Origin: CAYGVT01 sp964353355
GTDB lineage: Archaea > Thermoplasmatota > DTKX01 > GCA-020343715
NCBI GenBank assembly: GCA_964353355.1
Contig: CAYGVT010000124.1
Coordinates: forward strand, 1-5,629
Length of the DNA stretch: 5,629 bases
Reading direction: 5' to 3'
Positions 1 through 5,629 of this stretch are shown piece after piece (the stretch's first letter is position 1; each line of letters begins with the position of its first letter). The notes beneath the pieces were generated by a model. The model made no database searches and had not been told where the DNA came from. It saw only the letters and a program-made list of their open reading frames with translations. The position numbers were made by a program, and so were the translations under genes.

Positions 1-288
1 CCTGGTGCCCTCGGGGCTCCGCATCTGACACCCACCAAGCCCGAGATGGTGCTTGGCATCCCGATAGAACTCCTCCACTTCCCACCGGCGGACGTAATGG
101 CCGAGGATGCCCTCGGCCTGCCAGCCCCGATGGCTGGCCGCTGTGAAGACAGGAGAGTCAGACAGGTCGGCCTCCCGCCAGGAGACGACCAGCTTGACCT
201 TGCCCGCGCCCTTGAGCTGGGTCGCCAGCTCGTGCGCGTAGTACGTGGTACCCCTCACCTTGACGGGTCTCACGACGCAAAGGTCCAG
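1..288 (-). pseudogene. Truncated IS4-superfamily (IS701-like) transposase, C-terminal part
   Basis: The minus strand is open from the left edge up to an in-frame TGA at 289-291 and encodes the C-terminal catalytic part of a DDE transposase, the enzyme that cuts and joins insertion sequence ends. Counted from a GTG at 271-273, the 91 visible residues contain YVRRWEVEEFYRDAKHHLGL. This gives Y60, R63, E67 and K74, a perfect Y-(2)-R-(3)-E-(6)-K signature of the IS4 superfamily; E67 would be the third catalytic acid. The segment before it (KVKLVVSWREAD) fits the last strands of the catalytic core. The N-terminal part with both catalytic aspartates, several hundred residues in this family, is absent, and A+T-rich promoter DNA takes its place. 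It is therefore inferred to be an inactive IS remnant. The C-terminal end lies outside the window. No terminal inverted repeat was seen at the truncated side. The IS701-like subgroup is a judgement from the look of the motif. Confidence 0.85.
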
Positions 289-289
289 T

Positions 290-339
290 CATTAAGCAGC
301 ATTAACCCATAGTTTTTAATGATGGCACTCTTGCATTAA
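290..339. promoter_or_regulatory. Cluster of four CATTAA hexamers, candidate operator
   Basis: CATTAA occurs at 290-295, 300-305 and 334-339, and its reverse complement TTAATG at 316-321. The 300-305 and 316-321 copies form an inverted repeat with a ten-base spacer, and the last copy overlaps the TATA element. Four copies within 50 bases just before a gene for a putative DNA-binding regulator could be an autoregulatory operator. This is inference: the hexamer is short and A+T-rich, so part of the cluster may be chance. Confidence 0.3.
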
Positions 340-356
340 ATATATATAGTTAAGGT
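334..356 (+). promoter_or_regulatory. TATA-type archaeal promoter of the AlbA_2 regulator gene
   Basis: An A+T stretch at 336-348 (TTAAATATATATA) stands out in otherwise G+C-rich DNA and resembles an archaeal TATA box. Archaeal transcription usually starts about 25 bases downstream of the box centre. That would put the start near 367, at or just after the first ATG (363), and suggests a leaderless or nearly leaderless transcript. A weak ribosome-binding-like AAGGT sits at 352-356, six bases before ATG 363. It could only act if transcription starts further upstream, for instance from the T-rich stretch at 313-320. The two readings favour different start codons. Confidence 0.5.
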
Positions 357-362
357 TCCTTT

Positions 363-1667
363 ATGGTAGATATGGACCTGAACGGACTCATGGAGCTTGT
401 CAGGAAGGGCGAGAACGAGCGCATCGAGTTCAAGCGGTCGGCAAGCGACGACCTCGGTCACCAGGTCGTCGCCTTTGCGAACGCGGAGGGCGGCCGCATC
501 CTGGTCGGGGTCGACGCCGATAGCTCGCTCGTCGGCTGTGACGTGAGAAGGACGATGGACCGCCTGGCCAGCGTGACACAATCCATCATCCCCGCGCCCA
601 GCATCTCGACCACGACGGTGAGCGTCAACGACCTCGAGATCCTCGTCATAGAAGTGGGGAAGTCCGAATCGCTCTGCTCGATAGGCGGTCTTGCCTATGT
701 ACGGATCGGTGCCGGGATAAGACCCCTGTCCATCCAGGAGGTCATCATGCTGTCTGTCGAGCTGGGGACCATGGATTGGGACCGGTCGCCGCTCCTGCCG
801 TTGGACGCTATTGAGGAGCGATACTTGACATGGTTCTTCGACGAGCTGGAGGATAAGCGAGGACGACGTGTCGGTAGGAGGGACCGGATGAGGTACCTCA
901 GGAGCCGGGGGGCCGTCCACAAGGAGATGCTGACGAATGCCGGTGCCCTCTTCCTGACGGACGCGCACGAGTCGGTCCCCCAGTCCGGGATAAGGATGGT
1001 CTTCATGAAGGGAGATGACATCGAGGGGAGCAGGGATTACTCCGGACCCATCTGGAGGATGATCGCGGACGCCTTCACGGACATCAGCAGGGAAACGCCG
1101 GGCTCCGAGGTGGTCATCGCCACGAAGCGCAGGACCGTGGGCTCGCTGCCCCTGCCGGTGCTCCGCGAGGCCCTCATCAACGCCGTGGCCCACCGCAATT
1201 ACGCGGTGCACTCCGATGTCAGGATAGTGGTGTCCAAGGACAGGATGGCCATCCTCAACCCAGGTGGTCTGCTACCGAGCGTGGACCTCGACAACCCACA
1301 TCATGTGGCCAGGAACCCAGCGCTGTGCAACCTTCTCTATGACACGGGAATGATCGAGAAGTACGGCCACGGGATACAGATGATGCGGAAGGAGGTCGCC
1401 AAGCACAAGGGAGTGAGGCTCGAATTCGGTGACAAGCCAGGCAGGTTCTCGGTGGAGCTGTTCCGTGATATGGACGTCCTGCTGGACGCAACCGACAGAA
1501 GGCTGCTGGAGCTACTCATCGAGCCGAGGGGTCCCGTCTATCTGCAGCAGCACTTCGAGATGTCCCGGCCGACGCTGGTAAAACGGCTCAACAGGCTGGT
1601 GGCGATGGCCCTCGTGCGCAGGACGGGAGGTGGGACACGTGTCAGATATGTCCTCACCGAGGTCTGA
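363..1667 (+). CDS. AlbA_2 / RecG-related ATPase-like / winged-helix transcriptional regulator
   Basis: This 434-residue protein matches a widespread bacterial and archaeal family of putative transcriptional regulators, often labelled RecG-related although it lacks helicase motifs. The N-terminal AlbA_2 (Schlafen-type) domain spans about residues 17-120, with ENERIEFKRS at 17-26, FANAEGGRILVGVD at 38-51 and the IIPAP segment at 75-79. The GHKL-like C-terminal region spans about 260-370, with REALINAVAHRNY at 268-280 (N-box-like E269 and N273), NPGGLLP at 299-305, RNPALCNLL at 317-325 and EKYGHGIQMM at 332-341. A winged helix follows at about 373-434 (helix near 396-412, wing near 420-430) and probably binds DNA. 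The family role in transcription is assigned mainly by homology; targets and ligand are unknown. The first ATG at 363 has a weak AAGGT upstream, but ATG 372 (residue 4) also fits the TATA position, and both leave every domain intact. The gene is complete and appears monocistronic, between an IS remnant and a convergent gene. Confidence 0.9.
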   Translation: MVDMDLNGLMELVRKGENERIEFKRSASDDLGHQVVAFANAEGGRILVGVDADSSLVGCDVRRTMDRLASVTQSIIPAPSISTTTVSVNDLEILVIEVGKSESLCSIGGLAYVRIGAGIRPLSIQEVIMLSVELGTMDWDRSPLLPLDAIEERYLTWFFDELEDKRGRRVGRRDRMRYLRSRGAVHKEMLTNAGALFLTDAHESVPQSGIRMVFMKGDDIEGSRDYSGPIWRMIADAFTDISRETPGSEVVIATKRRTVGSLPLPVLREALINAVAHRNYAVHSDVRIVVSKDRMAILNPGGLLPSVDLDNPHHVARNPALCNLLYDTGMIEKYGHGIQMMRKEVAKHKGVRLEFGDKPGRFSVELFRDMDVLLDATDRRLLELLIEPRGPVYLQQHFEMSRPTLVKRLNRLVAMALVRRTGGGTRVRYVLTEV

Positions 1668-1722
1668 ACCTCCAGCGAGGTCCGATTGATGTACCTACCC
1701 AAGTCGGATTGGCTGACCAGCC
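1659..1722. terminator. Convergent gene junction with short hairpins, possible bidirectional terminator
   Basis: Sixty-one bases separate the stop codons of the two converging genes. GAGGT (1659-1663), ACCTC (1668-1672) and GAGGT (1677-1681) alternate, giving two mutually exclusive five-pair hairpins with four-base loops; the loop of the first holds the regulator's TGA. Next comes a seven-pair stem with one G-U pair (1681-1687 with 1702-1708), then GGCT/AGCC at 1711-1714 and 1719-1722. No long T run follows on either strand, so this is not a classical intrinsic or archaeal T-tract terminator. The position is what makes a termination role plausible. Confidence 0.25.
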
Positions 1723-1728
1723 TACTCG

Positions 1729-4700
1729 CTAGTCCTCGTACTTCCTCCGCAGCTGCTGGTAGGTCTCCTCCGAGATCTCCCCCATCGCGAGCCGCTCCTC
1801 CAGCTTCGCCAGGATGGTCGCCCTGTCCATCGTTGGAGGGGTAGCGACCTTCTTCTCCACCGCCTTCGGCTTCGCCCCGTGCTCCTTCAGGAACGTCGAC
1901 GAATCGCCGGGGTCCGAGTAGTACCACCTGCCCTCGACGGCGGTTACCTCGCGCCCGTCCGGGAGCGCTTTCTTCTGCCCGGTGGCGAGGAGGGCCGCCA
2001 ACTCGTTCCAGTCCTTGCTCTTGAGCTCGGCCGACGGGATGCCGTACGGCATCCGCCCGATGGCTGTCTGGTACTTCCTCTTAAGGCTCTCGATGCGCAA
2101 GGCCTCAGCGTCCGCGGAGGGTAGCTGCGTCTCCTTCTTCTCCATATCCTTGAACAGCTTCTGCACCTCTGCGGACGGAGCCTCCGTCTCCCTCGGTTGC
2201 ACCACCAGCGTCTGCTCAGGCATTCCAGTCGACGATACCACCCTGCCATCGGGCCCTCGCGTCTCGGTCACTATCTTCGCGGTCTCGACGGGCGGGGGGG
2301 GCGCCGCGGCCTTCGCAACCGCCACCTCGCGCTCCATCTCGTCCGCCGTAGCCTTCACCTCCGCGGCCATCCGCTTGTAGTCCTCGCGCTTCTCCTCCTT
2401 CTCGTCCGCGGCCTCGAGCTCCGCAGCGCGACGGCGGGAGACGAGCATGAATGCGACGAGCATGACGACGCATACGGCCACTATCACACCCACGATGAGG
2501 GCGTATGGCATCCCCCCATGCTCCTTCTCCGGCGGGATGACCGGCGGGGGCCCGACGGTCTCCTTGGTGACCTCGATGCCGACGGATGCGCTCCTCTGGA
2601 ACTCCCCGTCGCTCACCGTGAGCGTGATGGTGTAGTTCCCGGGCGCGCTGAACGATACCGTCACGCTCGCGCCGTACCACCGAGGCGTGCCGTTGACGCT
2701 CCAGGTGTAGTTGAGGACCTGGCCGTAGACGGTGTCCGGGTCCATGCACAGCCCGATGAGCGTGAAGTTCGTGTCGACCTTGTACCTCGCGCCCTCCTTC
2801 GGGCTCGTTATGCTCGCGTCGCCCGGCGCATCGTTCACGTTCTCCACCGTTATCGTGAAGTTCAGCCTCACCTTCACGCTCGGCGACGCGGCGTCGAACA
2901 TCGTCAGCGCGAACCGCAGCATCCCCACCACGTCGTTCCCGGGCTGGAAACGTATCTCGCCCGTCGCCTCGTCCACCTGCACCGCCGAGGTGTTGACCGA
3001 GAATGACAACGCGTCGCCCTCGACGTCCGCAGTGCCCATCTGGATGACCAGCAGCTGCCCCTGCTTCACGGTGAATGTTACCGGGTCCGTCGTGACGGGC
3101 TGGCCGTTCACTGCAGTGAACCAGGGCCTGTCGTTGACCGCCGTGACCGTGACCAGGATGGTCTGCGTCGCCGAGAGCACGCCGTCCGACGCGATGAACG
3201 TGATGGCCTCCACGCCGCTCCAATCCTGCTCCGGCCTCAGGGTGACCTTCCCCGTCGCAGGGTCGATTGTGACCTGGATGTGCACCGGAACGGGGTTGAC
3301 GGTGTAGGAGAGCCCGTCCCCGTCAGGGTCCTCGAAGGCCTTGCTCAGGTTGAGCCACTGGTCGTCGACCGCGTCCTCCGCTATCTCAGGGTTCGGCAGC
3401 GGGGTCCTGACCTGCGGAGGCGCGTTGATGATGACCACCCACGCGGTCGCGGGCAAGCCCTCGTCGAGCCCGTCGAACGCGCGCACCTCCACGGACCAGT
3501 TCTGCCCGCGCTCCGTGGCCGTCGCCGGGACGGTGTCCGCCGTCAGGGCGAGCTGGAGCTCGCCGTCGCGGAACCACCTGTACCTGTAGGAGAGCGCGCT
3601 GCTCTCCACGTCCCACGAGGTCGTGACCATCGAGACCTGCAGCGTGACCGTGGTCGTCGGGTTCGACGGGACGATGACGATGCCAGGGCTCGACGGCAGG
3701 CTGTTCTTTATCTCGAGGACGTTCGCGAACGCCGCGTAGGCCGAGTAGGTCATGTCGGAGTCCATCGCCCGGACCCTCACGTCGTACATCCCGACCTGCA
3801 CGTCCGCTTTCGGGAACACCGTGACCCTCCATGCGCCGGCGGTGAAGGTCGGCAGGGTCGTGAAGAGGGACGTGGACCAGCTCGTCGTGCCGTTCAGCCT
3901 GTGCTCCACGGTCACCTTGAGCTCCTTGACCGGGTCGTACTCGTCCGACACGTTGAGCACCAGCGAGCCCGTCGTGAGCCTCGGCAGCACGGCCGGAACG
4001 GCCTCAACGCCGTGTACCCGTGGCGTCTCCTTCACACGTTTGGTCCAGTTCAGCCCGAGGTCGTCCAGGGTGAGCTCGCCCGCGGTGTCGATGCCGTCCA
4101 CCGTGACCATGACCCGGATGGAAGGGTGCTCCTTGACCCAGAACGCGTCCTTGACCACCCACTCGTGCGTGCCGGTGAGCAGCGCCGTCTCCGCCAGGAC
4201 CTGCCATGTGATCGCGTCGACGAGGCGCAACATGCCCGACTGCTGCGCTCCGAGGCCCGCCGTGTAGCTGAAGGTATGGAACGCCGCCGTGTCCCGCACG
4301 TCCTCGGGCGTGATGGGGCGCGACATGTAGCCCCCGATGTCCGCCCTGAGGAGGGGAACGGCGAGGACGTCAGTCGCCCCGACCACTGGCAACGTGAACG
4401 AGGGTGAGGATGGCCAGCCGGTCGCGTTGCCGAGGTAGACGACCGAGCCCTCGACGAACTGGGCGCCGTCGTACTCGCAACCGAGCAGGATGTCCTTCCT
4501 GCCCGTCCCGTCGAGGTCCGCGACCTCGACCGCGACGGCCCCCGTCGCGGGAAGCCTCACGCTGGAAGTCGCGGGGAAGGTCCGCGAGCCCGGGTTGAGG
4601 AAGATGTAGGAATCGATTCTGTAGCTGGGCGTGTTGTTCATCAGGTTCGCGAACACCAGGTCGATGTCGCCGTCGCCGTCGAGGTCCTCGGCCTTGACGT

Positions 4701-5629
4701 CCTCGGCTCCGGCCGTGCGAAGGCCTGTCGGGGTCGTCTCGAACCCGCCGCCCGTCTTCCCCCAGTAGACGTAGCTGTCGATCTGGGTCGAACCGGTCGA
4801 GAAGCTGTTCGCGAACGCGAGGTCCAGGTAGCTGTCGCCGTCGATGTAGCTTGCCGCGACAGCCCGCGCGCCCTTGGTCAGCAGCCGGTACGAAGGCACC
4901 GTGCCGCAGAAGCCGTTGGCGCCCTGGAGGAACACCATGCTGTCCGTGGCTGTTGACACGTCGTCCTTGTAGCAGGGGAACGCGAGGTCCAGGCGGCCGT
5001 CGCCATCGATGTCGACCGCCACGACGCCCGTCGCGCCATGGGTCCCGAACTGCACGTCCGGGGTGGCGTTCCAGCCGGTGGCGCTGCCCCAGAACAGCGT
5101 GCTGTTGATGACGTAGCTCGTCCCGTCCAGGGTCTCCTGCGCGAACACGATGTCGCCGATGCCGTCGCCGTTGAGGTCCCGCACCGACACGTCGCTCGCG
5201 CCCGTGGTGGGGAACTCGTGGTCCGGGGCGGTCCTGAAGCCCACGGCCGAGCCGAGGAAGAGCGGGCTCCATCCTCCGTAGGTGCTGTCGCTGGTGTGGT
5301 GGACCGCGAACGCCACGTCCATGAAGCCGTCGCCATCCACGTCCCCGGCGTCCACGGCCGAGGTGCCCCTCACGTCGAAGGCGATCTGGGGGTGGGTGCG
5401 GTAGTCGAGGCCACCCGCGTCGATGAGGGCGAGGGGGCTCGTTGTGTAGCCCCTGTCGTCCCTGAGGCTGGTGACGAGCAGCTGGGGTCGGGGGCTCGCG
5501 GTCCCCGCGGCCCTGAGAAGCTCCCCGGCCTGGACGCCGACCCCGAAGGCCCGCTCGACCTTCCCGACACCCCAGAACTCCTCCCGCCATCTCCCCCGGT
5601 CCATCCACTTGACGGTGATGCGGTCGAGC
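1729..5629 (-). CDS. Large cell-surface FG-GAP / cadherin-like / PKD protein with one C-terminal membrane helix (N-terminus outside window)
   Basis: The frame stays open to the right edge. An ATG at 5602-5604 gives 1291 residues but has eight more in-frame codons before it (LDRITVKW) and no signal peptide after it, so the true start lies outside the window. Residues are numbered from that ATG. Order: seven FG-GAP/VCBS repeats (about 33-418), a beta-sandwich of unknown family (about 420-522), two Ig-like segments (about 528-634 and 636-727), two cadherin-like domains (about 728-927, boundaries NDRP at 824 and NDAP at 924), a PKD domain (about 928-1013), a proline-rich linker, one membrane helix (1033-1055) followed by RRR, and about 236 cytoplasmic residues ending in a SHOCT-like hairpin. 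Fifteen N-x-S/T sequons all precede the helix. The protein is inferred to be type I, anchored in the membrane with the propeller outside, perhaps for adhesion, ligand or polysaccharide binding, or sensing. No catalytic motif was seen. It ends with TAG at 1729-1731, right after the C-terminal domain, and converges with the regulator gene. Confidence 0.9.
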   Translation of the reverse strand, partial: LDRITVKWMDRGRWREEFWGVGKVERAFGVGVQAGELLRAAGTASPRPQLLVTSLRDDRGYTTSPLALIDAGGLDYRTHPQIAFDVRGTSAVDAGDVDGDGFMDVAFAVHHTSDSTYGGWSPLFLGSAVGFRTAPDHEFPTTGASDVSVRDLNGDGIGDIVFAQETLDGTSYVINSTLFWGSATGWNATPDVQFGTHGATGVVAVDIDGDGRLDLAFPCYKDDVSTATDSMVFLQGANGFCGTVPSYRLLTKGARAVAASYIDGDSYLDLAFANSFSTGSTQIDSYVYWGKTGGGFETTPTGLRTAGAEDVKAEDLDGDGDIDLVFANLMNNTPSYRIDSYIFLNPGSRTFPATSSVRLPATGAVAVEVADLDGTGRKDILLGCEYDGAQFVEGSVVYLGNATGWPSSPSFTLPVVGATDVLAVPLLRADIGGYMSRPITPEDVRDTAAFHTFSYTAGLGAQQSGMLRLVDAITWQVLAETALLTGTHEWVVKDAFWVKEHPSIRVMVTVDGIDTAGELTLDDLGLNWTKRVKETPRVHGVEAVPAVLPRLTTGSLVLNVSDEYDPVKELKVTVEHRLNGTTSWSTSLFTTLPTFTAGAWRVTVFPKADVQVGMYDVRVRAMDSDMTYSAYAAFANVLEIKNSLPSSPGIVIVPSNPTTTVTLQVSMVTTSWDVESSALSYRYRWFRDGELQLALTADTVPATATERGQNWSVEVRAFDGLDEGLPATAWVVIINAPPQVRTPLPNPEIAEDAVDDQWLNLSKAFEDPDGDGLSYTVNPVPVHIQVTIDPATGKVTLRPEQDWSGVEAITFIASDGVLSATQTILVTVTAVNDRPWFTAVNGQPVTTDPVTFTVKQGQLLVIQMGTADVEGDALSFSVNTSAVQVDEATGEIRFQPGNDVVGMLRFALTMFDAASPSVKVRLNFTITVENVNDAPGDASITSPKEGARYKVDTNFTLIGLCMDPDTVYGQVLNYTWSVNGTPRWYGASVTVSFSAPGNYTITLTVSDGEFQRSASVGIEVTKETVGPPPVIPPEKEHGGMPYALIVGVIVAVCVVMLVAFMLVSRRRAAELEAADEKEEKREDYKRMAAEVKATADEMEREVAVAKAAAPPPPVETAKIVTETRGPDGRVVSSTGMPEQTLVVQPRETEAPSAEVQKLFKDMEKKETQLPSADAEALRIESLKRKYQTAIGRMPYGIPSAELKSKDWNELAALLATGQKKALPDGREVTAVEGRWYYSDPGDSSTFLKEHGAKPKAVEKKVATPPTMDRATILAKLEERLAMGEISEETYQQLRRKYED
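1732..2439 (-). other. Cytoplasmic region: coiled coil, unrecognised module and SHOCT-like C-terminus
   Basis: Residues 1056-1291 of the surface protein follow the membrane helix. A highly charged helical stretch (about 1057-1100, with ELEAADEKEEKREDYKRM at 1062-1079) should form a coiled coil. A flexible APPPP-containing linker and a second charged helix (about 1145-1180) follow. A compact module comes next at about 1170-1241, with RMPYGIPSAEL (1184-1194), DWNELAALLATGQKK (1198-1212), LPDGREVTAVEGRWYYSDP (1214-1232) and STFLKEHG (1236-1243). I do not recognise this module. The last residues, LAKLEERLAMGEISEETYQQ and LRRKYED (1265-1291), match the SHOCT pattern of a helix, a G-x-I-(S/T)-x-E-x-(Y/F) turn and a second helix, a short C-terminal domain linked with oligomerisation. 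A tail this large suggests internal partners or clustering rather than simple anchoring. Confidence 0.65.
2440..2508 (-). other. Transmembrane helix of the surface protein
   Basis: Residues 1033-1055 (YALIVGVIVAVCVVMLVAFM plus LVS) are the only long hydrophobic stretch in the visible protein. A proline-rich linker (PPPVIPPEKEHGG) precedes it and RRR at 1057-1059 follows, which by the positive-inside rule places the C-terminal part in the cytoplasm. The absence of N-x-S/T sequons after this point agrees. Confidence 0.9.
2566..4023 (-). other. Extracellular stalk: Ig-like, cadherin-like and PKD domains
   Basis: Residues 528-1013 of the surface protein form a chain of beta-sandwiches. Two Ig-like segments come first (about 528-634, and 636-727 with YRYRWFRDG at 673-681). 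Next are two cadherin-like domains. The first has FEDPDGDGLSYTV (757-769), ATGKVTLRPEQDWSG (783-797) and FIASDG (803-808). The second has TADVEGDALSFSV (858-870), ATGEIRFQPGNDVVG (880-894) and the closing boundary NVNDAP (922-927). The PKD domain follows, with LNYTWSVNG (964-972), FSAPGNYTITLTVSDG (985-1000) and its typical W, G and D residues. Such chains act as rigid spacers and interaction surfaces that hold a head domain away from the cell. The cadherin-like and PKD calls are good; the two Ig-like calls are weaker. Confidence 0.75.
4039..4347 (-). other. Beta-sandwich segment of unknown family after the propeller
   Basis: Residues 420-522 of the surface protein separate the propeller from the Ig-like region. 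The stretch is rich in alternating hydrophobic residues, with FHTFSYTAG (442-450), MLRLVDAITWQVLAET (458-473), EWVVKDAFWV (481-490), IRVMVTVDG (496-504) and LTLDDLGLNWT (511-521). The final phrase, an acidic turn before a short strand, looks like the last strand of a jelly-roll sandwich of the carbohydrate-binding or discoidin sort. No ligand residues can be named, so the fold is inference and a binding function is only a possibility. Confidence 0.4.
4351..5508 (-). repeat. Seven FG-GAP/VCBS repeats forming a predicted beta-propeller
   Basis: Six calcium-loop motifs of the D-x-D-G-D-G-x-x-D type begin at residues 88, 143, 198, 253, 307 and 363 of the surface protein, a regular spacing of 54 to 56 residues. 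Examples are DVDGDGFMDVAF at 88-99 and DLDGDGDIDLVF at 307-318. Each is followed by strands with a G-x-A-x-G-W/F type turn (FLGSAVGF, FWGSATGW, YLGNATGW). Two loops are weakened: YIDGDSYLDLAF at 253 and DLDGTGRKDILL at 363. One spacing before residue 88, the segment TASPRPQLLVTS (35-46) fits as a degenerate first repeat without the acidic loop. Seven repeats would close one propeller of the integrin alpha type. This fold normally binds calcium at the loops and ligands on one face. The family assignment is firm; the blade count depends on the degenerate first repeat. Confidence 0.85.

Noticed and set aside
46..312. Plus-strand 88-codon open frame at the left end
   Set aside because: It lies antisense to the transposase remnant, whose minus frame carries a perfect family signature. 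The plus translation shows no recognisable motif, and its end overlaps the promoter region.
336..1211. 291-codon minus-strand open frame across the regulator gene
   Set aside because: It is a shadow of the regulator in G+C-rich DNA. Its translation is rich in Arg, Asp, His and Gly with no domain pattern, while the plus frame has a full set of family motifs.
363..1667. RecG helicase function for the regulator
   Set aside because: The RecG label is historical for this family. No Walker A motif or helicase motifs are visible; the conserved blocks are AlbA_2, GHKL-like and winged-helix.
1729..1731. TAG as a possible pyrrolysine codon, since some Thermoplasmatota methanogens decode TAG
   Set aside because: The TAG directly follows a complete SHOCT-like C-terminal domain. 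Read-through would add only about 24 unremarkable residues reaching into the convergent gene.
2197..4407. Long open frames on both strands across the surface protein gene (for example plus 3280-4407, minus 2216-3223, minus 4370-5608)
   Set aside because: All are dominated by Arg, Gly, His and Pro as expected for off-frame reading of G+C-rich coding DNA, and none shows a domain. The 1729-5629 minus frame explains the whole region.
4351..5508. Regularly spaced similar DNA segments as a CRISPR-like or tandem DNA repeat
   Set aside because: The spacing of about 165 bases and the similarity come from the protein-level FG-GAP repeats; the units are diverged and in frame.
5602..5604. ATG as the true start of the surface protein
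   Set aside because: The frame is open for eight more codons to the edge, the following residues are charged with no signal peptide, and a secreted protein needs one. The start is most likely outside the window.

Overview
The window looks archaeal, most plausibly a GC-rich member of the Thermoplasmatota or a relative. The evidence is indirect. There is an A+T-rich TATA-type promoter directly in front of the plus-strand gene. AGG is used freely for arginine. The largest gene is a surface protein of a kind common in archaea: an FG-GAP propeller, cadherin-like and PKD domains, and one C-terminal membrane helix, with no LPXTG anchor or outer-membrane export signal. No rRNA, tRNA or housekeeping gene is present to fix the taxonomy.

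Layout from left to right. (1) Positions 1 to about 288, minus strand: the C-terminal part of an IS4-superfamily transposase with a perfect Y-(2)-R-(3)-E-(6)-K signature. It is cut off at its 5' side by a stop codon and runs off the window at its 3' side, so it is an IS remnant. (2) Positions 289-362: a short A+T-rich promoter region with a TATA element and four copies of the hexamer CATTAA, one of them inverted. (3) Positions 363-1667, plus strand: a 434-residue putative transcriptional regulator with an AlbA_2 (Schlafen-like) domain, a RecG-related GHKL-type ATPase-like domain and a C-terminal winged helix. (4) Positions 1668-1728: a convergent junction with short hairpins. (5) Positions 1729-5629, minus strand: a very large cell-surface protein whose N-terminus lies beyond the right edge.

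The surface protein reads, from outside to inside: seven propeller repeats (six with recognisable calcium loops and a first degenerate one), a beta-sandwich of unknown family, two Ig-like segments, two cadherin-like domains, a PKD domain, one transmembrane helix, a charged coiled-coil segment, an unrecognised compact cytoplasmic module, and a SHOCT-like C-terminal helical hairpin. All 15 N-glycosylation sequons I found lie before the membrane helix and none after it, which supports an N-outside, C-inside topology. The layout resembles an integrin alpha chain (propeller, sandwich leg, one membrane helix, tail), but the inner part is larger and carries its own domains. It could be an adhesion or sensing receptor.

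The regulator and the surface protein converge and do not form an operon. Nothing in the window shows that they work together. The regulator may control its own promoter through the CATTAA cluster. The most interesting points are the cytoplasmic module of the surface protein and the hexamer cluster.
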